Translations under genes and position numbers: made by a program
Shown: positions 1 through 5,790 of the stretch, in pieces
Layout: each line of letters begins with the position of its first letter
Numbering within the stretch: position 1 is the first letter of the stretch
Notes under the pieces: generated by a model
Databases searched by the model: none
Told to the model about the DNA's origin: nothing
What the model saw: only the letters and a program-made list of their open reading frames with translations
From: an uncultured Eubacteriales bacterium
GTDB lineage: Bacteria > Bacillota > Clostridia > Oscillospirales > CAG-272
Reading direction: 5' to 3'
Assembly (NCBI GenBank): GCA_905201895.1
Contig: CAJKPX010000063.1
Location: 1-13,013, forward strand
Length of the DNA: 13,013 nucleotides

Positions 1-97
1 AAGCGCTAAAAATTCAGGCTTTGGGGCGGGTTCATCCTCTTCTGCCTCGGCTAGCCATCGGTATAGAACAACCCAACGGGGTGAGAGGAGGAGTGAA

Positions 98-373
98 ATG
101 AAAAAGCAAAAAGGACCCGAAAAACGGCTTCAATCAGGGCGCATTACCTGCCTCACACAACGCTTTTTGCGGCTTTCGATGGCATGGATCGCAGGGATGT
201 CGTTGGTAATTCTGCATGCCTTTCTCGACGCACGGGTGAGCGATCCGCTCGGCGCGGTGCATCGCTTTTTGCCGATCACCGAGTACATCCTGGCAGCACT
301 TTTACTGATGCTCGGCGGTGCGCTTTTGATCGAGCGCAGCGCAAGGGAGCGAGAGCGTGACACTCGCGAGTGA
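98..373 (+). CDS. Small two-helix membrane protein, unknown function
   Basis: A 91-residue protein of unknown function. A near-perfect Shine-Dalgarno AGGAGG (86-91) lies 6 nt before the ATG, which supports this start although the frame stays open upstream to the window edge. The N-terminus (residues 1-26) is strongly basic. Two hydrophobic segments at about 27-43 and 60-78 should form a membrane hairpin, and the C-terminal tail (79-91) is highly charged and rich in Arg and Glu. The positive-inside rule suggests both ends are cytoplasmic. No catalytic motif or signal-peptidase site is visible. The gene is followed by a bidirectional terminator at 426-468 and faces the PHP gene, so it is the last or only gene of its unit. 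The 97 bp upstream hold no gene or convincing promoter that I can see. The family is not recognised; that it is a real gene rests mainly on the ribosome binding site and the clean hydrophobic pattern. Confidence 0.7.
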   Translation: MKKQKGPEKRLQSGRITCLTQRFLRLSMAWIAGMSLVILHAFLDARVSDPLGAVHRFLPITEYILAALLLMLGGALLIERSARERERDTRE

Positions 374-425
374 GGCAAACGGAAATCATCCGCTGGCATC
401 TGCAAACGCTATACAATACAGACAG

Positions 426-468
426 AAAAAGCATCTGCGGTACGCTCTGTGCGTTGCAGATGCTTTTT
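426..468. terminator. Bidirectional intrinsic terminator
   Basis: A perfect 13-bp inverted repeat (426-438 with 456-468) has A5 at its left edge and T5 at its right edge, so a T-tract follows the stem on either strand. It lies between the convergent stop codons of the small membrane protein (373) and the PHP gene (484) and should end both transcripts. Confidence 0.85.
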
Positions 469-483
469 GATGCTTTTTATGCA

Positions 484-1191
484 TTACGGAATTTCATATT
501 CCAGATCAAACGGCTCCCCACCGACGTCCTGAACGCAAAGTCGGGTATGCTTTGCCGTGCGGATATAGTCGGCAAGGTCGCGGGTATCGCGCAGATCGTC
601 GGGCAGATACATGCCGCATTTAGGGCGGTAGGTGTCGGCATGATAGTCGCCGCCGCAGGTGAGGGGGAGGTGATGCTGCTTTGCCGCCGCGAGGATCTCG
701 GGCAGATAGATGTCGCCGTAGAGCGGATGGCAGTTGAGCTCCACGCCGTCCATCCATTGCGGGTCCATCAGCAGGCTGCCATTGCGGTAGGGGTGTGCCT
801 GAACGAGAATGCCGCCGCGCTCATGCACCGCGCGATAGAGCGCCTCCTGCGTGTAGTCGAACATGAGAGGGTGCTCCTCGAGAAGCTCGGGGCCGAGCCC
901 GTAGATCAGCATGTGCACACGCTTGTAGAGCTCCATTGTCACTTCGATGCCGAAAAAGAACGGCATCCCCGCAGTCTCGGCGATCGGACGGGCGCGGTCA
1001 TATTCAACCTGATAGCGCTCGATCAGCTCCTCAAGTGTGAGGTTGAGCTTTTGCATGTAGTTTTTCTGATAATGATTGGTCAGGGCAACGCCGTCGAGCC
1101 CTACCTCGCGTGCGGCAACGAGTCCGTCAGAAAACGAAATCCGACAGCAACGGCTTGCACCCGAAGAATGCATGTGAAGATCAATGAGCAT
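484..1191 (-). CDS. PHP-domain metal-dependent phosphoesterase
   Basis: A cytosolic 235-residue protein of the PHP (polymerase and histidinol phosphatase) superfamily, which hydrolyses phosphoester bonds with a multinuclear metal site. The usual ligand motifs appear in order: HMH (His6, His8), NH (His40), GIE (Glu83), His93, AHP (His133) and GGDYH (Asp182, His184). There is no extra domain and no signal peptide. The start is supported because the HxH motif must sit at the very N-terminus; the ribosome binding site (GAGAG-like) is weak. The gene follows ribokinase by 48 bp on the same strand and is probably cotranscribed with it, then ends at the 426-468 terminator. The substrate is not shown by the sequence. 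Neighbouring ribose and nucleoside genes make a nucleotide or sugar phosphate reasonable, but relatives include histidinol phosphatases and nucleoside-bisphosphate phosphatases. Confidence 0.9.
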   Translation of the reverse strand: MLIDLHMHSSGASRCCRISFSDGLVAAREVGLDGVALTNHYQKNYMQKLNLTLEELIERYQVEYDRARPIAETAGMPFFFGIEVTMELYKRVHMLIYGLGPELLEEHPLMFDYTQEALYRAVHERGGILVQAHPYRNGSLLMDPQWMDGVELNCHPLYGDIYLPEILAAAKQHHLPLTCGGDYHADTYRPKCGMYLPDDLRDTRDLADYIRTAKHTRLCVQDVGGEPFDLEYEIP

Positions 1192-1239
1192 GTGCTTGTT
1201 CTCTCTTTGTCTGTATTTTTGTTGGGATGCTTTTCGTTT

Positions 1240-2172
1240 TCAGAGCGTGGGGACGATCTGATGCGCGGCAAGAAATTCGTCAACCTCAACCGAGGTGGGG
1301 ATCGAGACGGACGCGCCGTGGCGGCTGACCGTGATGGCGGCAACGGCTGCGGCATAGCACACGGCGTCACGGAGCGCCGCGCCCTCGCAGAGCTTTTTGC
1401 AAAGGCCGCCGATAAAGCTATCTCCCGCCGCGGTGGTGTCCACGCTGCAAACGCGATAAACGCCTGCAAATTCCACACCCTCGCCCGCGCTGTAAGCCGA
1501 GCCCCGTCCTCCAAGTGTGACCACGGCATCGGCACATCCAAGCGCCCGCAGAGCCGAAACAGCCGCCTCGGCAGAGGCTCTGTCGATGGGCTCAATGCCC
1601 GTGAGCAGGCGCGCTTCAAATTCGTTTGGCACGATGAGATCGACGAGCGGATAGAGCGTAGGAGGGACCTCGCATGCAGGTGCGGGATTGACCACCACGC
1701 GCTTACCACGCCGCTTTGCCTCGCGTGCGGCGGCGAGCACCGATTCGATCGGGATTTCAAATTGCATCACAACGGTATCCGCCCAATCAAAGAGTGCGTT
1801 GTTTTCAGCAATGAGTGAGGGGGTCACGAGCGCGTTGGCGCCCGCATCGAGGATGATGTGGTTGTCACCGCCGCACACCGTGATCATCGCCGCGCCCGTG
1901 GGAGCGTCCACGCGCCGAACCGACGAGATATCCACGCCGCAATCGGTCAGATTTTGCAGGGCAAGCTCGCCCACGTGATCGCGTCCGACCGCGCCGAGCA
2001 TGCGCACCTCGCACCCCGATTTCGCGAGTGCAACCGCCTGATTTGCGCCCTTGCCTCCAAAATTCATGGCAAAATCGCTCCCCGTGAGGGTCTCGCCCAA
2101 TTTGGGCAGACGCGTTGTGTGGATCACATAGTCCACGTTGATGCTTCCAATTACCAAAACATGCTTGCTCAT
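1240..2172 (-). CDS. rbsK: Ribokinase (PfkB family sugar kinase)
   Basis: Phosphorylates ribose at O5 with ATP, feeding ribose 5-phosphate to the pentose phosphate pathway and nucleotide synthesis. The 310-residue protein has the usual ribokinase length and motifs: GSINVD at 9-14, the sugar-binding GGKGANQA at 39-46, NPAPA at 162-166, PNE at 182-184 and the PfkB signature DTTAAGDSF at 245-253, with Asp251 as the expected catalytic base. Two ATGs are adjacent (2173-2175 and 2170-2172). I chose the second because its 7-nt spacing to the GGGGG ribosome binding site (2180-2184) is better, so the other start adds one Met. A promoter at 2202-2230 serves it. It heads a probable two-gene unit with the PHP gene and is divergent from a nucleoside hydrolase gene that could supply its substrate. 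The family assignment is firm; ribose rather than a close sugar such as deoxyribose is the likely substrate. Confidence 0.93.
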   Translation of the reverse strand: MSKHVLVIGSINVDYVIHTTRLPKLGETLTGSDFAMNFGGKGANQAVALAKSGCEVRMLGAVGRDHVGELALQNLTDCGVDISSVRRVDAPTGAAMITVCGGDNHIILDAGANALVTPSLIAENNALFDWADTVVMQFEIPIESVLAAAREAKRRGKRVVVNPAPACEVPPTLYPLVDLIVPNEFEARLLTGIEPIDRASAEAAVSALRALGCADAVVTLGGRGSAYSAGEGVEFAGVYRVCSVDTTAAGDSFIGGLCKKLCEGAALRDAVCYAAAVAAITVSRHGASVSIPTSVEVDEFLAAHQIVPTL

Positions 2173-2201
2173 CATTTTTCCCCCTTCATTTTCTTGCTTT
2201 T

Positions 2202-2230
2202 AGTTTATCATAATTCACGCGAGAAGTCAA
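2202..2230 (-). promoter_or_regulatory. Sigma-A promoter for ribokinase
   Basis: Read on the minus strand, a -35 box TTGACT (2225-2230) is followed after exactly 17 bp by TAAACT (2202-2207), which matches TATAAT at four of six positions including the key A2 and T6. This puts the transcript start about 20 nt upstream of the ribokinase start codon. The -35 box is identical to that of the divergent promoter. Confidence 0.6.
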
Positions 2231-2249
2231 TCTTATCATCAAAAAAAGG

Positions 2250-2278
2250 TTGACTTTTGTCATCCTTTGCGTTATACT
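2250..2278 (+). promoter_or_regulatory. Sigma-A promoter for the nucleoside hydrolase gene
   Basis: TTGACT (2250-2255), a 17-bp spacer and TATACT (2273-2278) give a near-consensus promoter, five of six matches in each box. Transcription should begin near 2285. That excludes the upstream in-frame TTG at 2267 as a start codon and points to GTG at 2312. Confidence 0.8.
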
Positions 2279-2311
2279 GAACGTAGAAAAAAAGAAAGGA
2301 CGGAACTTCCC

Positions 2312-3208
2312 GTGAAACTCGACGATCTTTCCGCATTGCTCGCCTCCTCGGAGTGCCTCAACGTAATTCTCGACACCGATGCCTACAACGAGGTGGACGA
2401 TCAGTTTTGTCTTGCTTACTGCATGCGTGCTCCCGAGCGCATCCGCCTGCTCTCGGTCAATGCCGCGCCCTTTTTCAACTCCCGCTCGAGCTCTGCCGCC
2501 GACGGAATGGAAAAAAGCTACCGCGAGATTTTTCGCGTGATGCACTTGGTCGATCCGAGCGCAGCCATCCCCGTTTACCGTGGCTCGGAGACCTTTATGA
2601 CCGACCCCGAAATCCCGATTGAATCCGATGCGGCGGAAAATATCATCCGCACGGTGAAGCAGAGCGAGGAGCCCGTTATCATTCTTGCAATCGGCGCGAT
2701 TACGAACGTGGCGTCGGCGCTTGTGAAGTGCCCCGAGTTGGCACAGAGAACCGCCGTGATCTGGCTGGGCGGTCATGCGCTCCATCATCCGCATTCGAGG
2801 GAATTCAACATGCGCCAGGACGTGGCTGCGGCAAAGGCTGTTTTTGATAGCGGCGTGCCGCTTTTGCAGGTGCCCTGTGCGGGCGTTTGCACCGAGCTTG
2901 TCACGAGCGTGCCCGAGCTCGAATACTACCTGCGCGGAAAGGGGGAGCTCTGCGACTATCTTGTGGATAACGTGGCACGGGAATGCCGCGACAAATACGC
3001 CTGCTCGCGCATCATCTGGGACGTTGCCGCTGCCGCAACGCTGATCTGCCCTGCGGGATGCGAGATTGTGCGCTTGCCGCGTCCGATGCTCACGGCGGAT
3101 AGCTGCTATTCCTTTGACAGCGCCCGTGCGCACTACCTCTACGTGCGCCGTCTCCACCGCGATCTGATTTACGGAGACCTGTTCCGACACCTGACCGCGG
3201 AAAAATAA
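2312..3208 (+). CDS. Nucleoside hydrolase family protein (IunH-like)
   Basis: Probable cytosolic N-ribohydrolase, splitting a ribonucleoside into base and ribose. The 298-residue protein has the calcium-binding signature of the inosine-uridine preferring family near its N-terminus: DTDAYNEVDD at 21-30 (Asp21, Asp23, Asp29, Asp30). An AIGAITNVA stretch at 127-135 matches the family ALGPLTNLA block, EFN at 164-166 with Asp170 matches the ribose-binding region, and Asp237 lies in an IIWDVAAA stretch aligned with the usual HDP. The His before that Asp is Trp here, and the region after strand 2 (NAAPFF at 50-55) is unlike the common form, so base specificity is uncertain. I start at GTG 2312 because the promoter overlaps the upstream TTG; an AAAGGA site (2295-2300) lies 11 nt before, a rather long spacing. 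Divergent ribokinase suggests ribose release. Other members act on pyrimidine nucleosides or queuosine-like substrates. Confidence 0.85.
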   Translation: MKLDDLSALLASSECLNVILDTDAYNEVDDQFCLAYCMRAPERIRLLSVNAAPFFNSRSSSAADGMEKSYREIFRVMHLVDPSAAIPVYRGSETFMTDPEIPIESDAAENIIRTVKQSEEPVIILAIGAITNVASALVKCPELAQRTAVIWLGGHALHHPHSREFNMRQDVAAAKAVFDSGVPLLQVPCAGVCTELVTSVPELEYYLRGKGELCDYLVDNVARECRDKYACSRIIWDVAAAATLICPAGCEIVRLPRPMLTADSCYSFDSARAHYLYVRRLHRDLIYGDLFRHLTAEK

Positions 3209-3220
3209 TCCTTATTACAA

Positions 3221-3251
3221 AAGCCCCCAACGCGATTCGCGTTGGGGGCTT
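3221..3251. terminator. Bidirectional intrinsic terminator
   Basis: A perfect 14-bp GC-rich stem (3221-3234 with 3238-3251) closes a 3-nt loop. A T-rich stretch follows on the plus strand and GGGGGCTTTTG on the minus strand. It lies between the convergent stops of the nucleoside hydrolase gene (3208) and the GH2 gene (3258). Confidence 0.9.
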
Positions 3252-3257
3252 GTTTGT

Positions 3258-5654
3258 TCATTCACCTTGGTCGGCGTCAAAGGTTTCCTTGAGAATTTCG
3301 TTCCACTTTTTCCAAGTGTCAAAGGTAATCGGGGCATCTCCCATCACAAAGTGGTTGTAGTGCGTCTTGCCGTTAGCCGTCCATTCAATGATGAGCAGGC
3401 TCTGACCCTCCCCGTCGGGAATCTGTACAATGGGGGTGGCGGTGTTGGCATCGGCATGAAATTTTCCACACGAATGCGGTGTCGCTTCGCCGTTTCCATC
3501 GTAGGAGGTGATGCGATAATCGCCGCTCTGTACCGCGAGCGTATCGTTTGCGGCATAGAGCGTTGCCGCCTCTCCGAGCACCTTCCGCACCGCCATGAGC
3601 GCAAGATCGCGCTGGGACTGACGGATCCAATAGAAGGGAAGCTTGGGACGCCCGTCGCAATCGGCGAGCGAATAGTTAAAGAGCATCGGCCACATGTCGG
3701 CAAGCGACCACCAAAGCACGCCCGTTTTCGTCCAACGCATCACGCGCGTGTATTCGATCGCGTCCTTGTAAATATCTGCGCAAACGAGGTTGATTGCCAC
3801 GCTGTAATCGCGCCACTCGTCGGACGTGAAATCGCGTCCGTATTTCTCGCGACAGATCTCGCGTCCGCAGGAGATCCAGCGTGCGAAATAGTAATCGTGC
3901 TGATGACTGTCGCAGGGGTAGAATTTTCCCGATTTGTGCGACTCATCCCAAAGGCGGATCGCGCGATCCTTTTCGCGTTCCCAAAGGTCGGCGCGGTCAC
4001 ACACGGGGTTGAAGGTGATCGGACCCGTCTCTCCAATGAAGCGCGCGCGGTTGGCACGAAGTGCGACCGCATAGCTCGACGAGGGGTAGACGTGTGCCTC
4101 GAGCGGATAATGTCGAGGCGGCAGATGTGCGGGATCGCGTGCCTGCTGCTCCTCGTAGGCAAGCACGTTGTGTCGCCGCCGCTCGATCATGCATTCGTCG
4201 GGCTGCTTGGGCGAGCTCTCCACGTAGTCACGGAAGGGGTCGTTGCGCAGCACCGCGTCGCGCAGCACCTCGCGCGTCACAATCTGATCGGATGGCAGGG
4301 CATAACCGCCGTTGTGGTGACTCAAAAAGCCCGCGTCGTTTTCATTGTCGCCGCACCAAAGTGCGATCGAGGGGTGGTTGCGGAGCTTGCGCAGAATATA
4401 GGTTGCCTCGGCGCGCACCTCCTCGCAGAACCATCCGTCGCGCGGCGTGACCTCGCAGGCGAACATGAAATCATGCCAGACGAGGATGCCGTTTTCATCG
4501 CAGTAATCGAAGAAGGGGTGATCCTCGTAGATACCGCCGCCCCAGATGCGCACCATGTTGCAGTTGAGCTCCTTCACGAGTGGCAGGAATTTGAGCGCCT
4601 TGGCGTCGGCGCGCGAATGCAACGCGTCGGCGGGCTTCCAGTTGGTGCCGCGGATCATAACGCGCTTGTTATTGACAAGGAAGATAAACTCACCCTTGTC
4701 ATCCTCGGTCAGGTAATCGGATTGCACCAGGTGGACCGTGCGGATGCCCCATTTGCCGCACCACTCGGCAACGAGCTCGCCGTCGCGGTACATCTCGAGC
4801 GTCAGGTCATGCAGAGCCGCCTCTCCGAATCCGTAGGGCCACCAGAGCCTGACCTCTTCGAGCGGAAGCGAGAAGCTACAATTCCCCCGCGAGGAAAAGA
4901 CCTCCTCCTCGGCAGAGTAGACCGTTTCACCGCCATAGGAGAGGCGCATGCGGAAGGTGTAGCCGAGGGTGGAGCGATCACGCGGGAGGTGATAGAACCA
5001 ATTGAGGGCGAGCGAAACCTTGCCGCGTCCCTCGTCGATGGATTTGGTGTAGTAATAAATATTGTCAAAGCGCTCGATCGGTCGGTCCTCGAGATAAACG
5101 GGACGGAAGATGCCCGAGGTGAGCAGACGGGGTGCGTTATCCCACCCCCAGGAATGGCGAGCCTTGCGCAGATAGACTGCGGAGCCGTACTGTGAGCCAT
5201 TACGTAGAATGGGGAAATAGTCGGGCATGTGCTCGCGTGCCCAAAGCTCGGCGCTGCGGATCACAACGGTGAGCTCGTTACCCGTAGGCTTGAGTCGGGT
5301 GCCGACCGCAAATCTCCATTCGCGGTGCATGTTGGCGCAATTGCCGAGAAGCTCGCCGTTGAGATAGATCTCTGCAACCGTGTCGATGCCTTCAAACACG
5401 AGCTCGCGCTCGTATCCCACGGCAAGTGCGGGGGCGTCGAAAACGGTGGTGTAGGTCCAATCGTCCACGATTTCAAACTGTGTGGTTGCGCGGCGGTGAT
5501 CGGGGGGCATATAATCGTTGAGCAGTCCCATGCGGACCAGCTCGGGCTCAATATTGCCCGGAACAGTTGCGCGGTCGCGGCAGACCTCGCGCGTGATGGG
5601 ATGCGTGAAGGCGAGTGACCATTCGCCGTGTAACAGATGCTTGATGCTTTGCAT
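3258..5654 (-). CDS. Glycoside hydrolase family 2, beta-mannosidase-like
   Basis: A 798-residue exo-glycosidase without signal peptide, so probably cytosolic, trimming imported mannosides or related glycans. The order is an N-terminal sugar-binding jelly roll (about 1-190), an immunoglobulin-like domain (about 195-310), a (beta/alpha)8 catalytic domain (about 325-690) and a C-terminal beta domain. Catalytic-domain landmarks are VRIWGGGIYEDHPFFDYCDE (368-387), the acid/base Glu438 in WCGDNE, a probable nucleophile Glu542 in IGETG, and VLWWSLADMWP (646-656). GH2 beta-mannosidases usually show WCGNNE and SE-Y/F-G at the two sites, so both are slightly unusual. The start is the ATG at 5654, with AAGGAG 6 nt before it. 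An in-frame ATG at 5699 lies only a few bases after the expected transcript start and has no ribosome binding site. It is a single-gene unit between its own promoter and the 3221-3251 terminator. The exact sugar is not certain; the family also contains glucosaminidases and other activities. Confidence 0.87.
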   Translation of the reverse strand: MQSIKHLLHGEWSLAFTHPITREVCRDRATVPGNIEPELVRMGLLNDYMPPDHRRATTQFEIVDDWTYTTVFDAPALAVGYERELVFEGIDTVAEIYLNGELLGNCANMHREWRFAVGTRLKPTGNELTVVIRSAELWAREHMPDYFPILRNGSQYGSAVYLRKARHSWGWDNAPRLLTSGIFRPVYLEDRPIERFDNIYYYTKSIDEGRGKVSLALNWFYHLPRDRSTLGYTFRMRLSYGGETVYSAEEEVFSSRGNCSFSLPLEEVRLWWPYGFGEAALHDLTLEMYRDGELVAEWCGKWGIRTVHLVQSDYLTEDDKGEFIFLVNNKRVMIRGTNWKPADALHSRADAKALKFLPLVKELNCNMVRIWGGGIYEDHPFFDYCDENGILVWHDFMFACEVTPRDGWFCEEVRAEATYILRKLRNHPSIALWCGDNENDAGFLSHHNGGYALPSDQIVTREVLRDAVLRNDPFRDYVESSPKQPDECMIERRRHNVLAYEEQQARDPAHLPPRHYPLEAHVYPSSSYAVALRANRARFIGETGPITFNPVCDRADLWEREKDRAIRLWDESHKSGKFYPCDSHQHDYYFARWISCGREICREKYGRDFTSDEWRDYSVAINLVCADIYKDAIEYTRVMRWTKTGVLWWSLADMWPMLFNYSLADCDGRPKLPFYWIRQSQRDLALMAVRKVLGEAATLYAANDTLAVQSGDYRITSYDGNGEATPHSCGKFHADANTATPIVQIPDGEGQSLLIIEWTANGKTHYNHFVMGDAPITFDTWKKWNEILKETFDADQGE

Positions 5655-5708
5655 AGTGCTCTCCTTTTTTCGATCGGATTGGTTAGGGAGACTCCTCATA
5701 TTGCCCTT

Positions 5709-5736
5709 ATTATATCACGATGAGCGAAAAAAACAA
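5709..5736 (-). promoter_or_regulatory. Extended -10 promoter for the GH2 gene
   Basis: On the minus strand a perfect TATAAT (5709-5714) is preceded directly by TGA, forming an extended -10 (TGATATAAT), and by a weak -35 TTGTTT (5731-5736) at 16 bp. The predicted start near 5702 leaves a leader of about 48 nt to the ATG at 5654. Confidence 0.75.
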
Positions 5737-5790
5737 GGGCGATCCGCTATTTTTGTGTCTACTTTTCGTGGAAAAGCTGCACACGTACGC

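Noticed and set aside
1..97. Open frames on both strands before the first gene, including a minus-strand frame with an acidic, Pro-rich look and an in-frame plus-strand extension of the small membrane protein.
   Set aside because: The minus frame has no start codon in this stretch and would overlap the plus gene; the plus extension is Ser-rich and is made unnecessary by the AGGAGG site before ATG 98.
370..1818. A 482-codon plus-strand open frame whose GTG overlaps the stop of the small membrane protein, like a coupled gene.
   Set aside because: It runs through the 426-468 terminator and lies opposite the PHP and ribokinase genes, which carry complete family motifs. Long antisense frames are expected from their GC-rich third positions.
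2267..2311. An in-frame TTG start that would add 15 residues to the nucleoside hydrolase.
   Set aside because: The -10 box (2273-2278) lies inside this segment, so it would not be transcribed in full.
3267..5195. A 642-codon plus-strand open frame.
   Set aside because: It is antisense to the GH2 gene, shows no recognisable domain or ribosome binding site, and is explained by codon bias.
5655..5699. A longer GH2 start at the ATG at 5699.
   Set aside because: It would sit at the very 5' end of the transcript without a ribosome binding site, while ATG 5654 has AAGGAG at 6 nt.
5762..5776. A hairpin (CTTTTC/GAAAAG) downstream of ygiQ as a terminator.
   Set aside because: The stem is only 6 bp and AT-rich, and no T-tract follows it on the minus strand.
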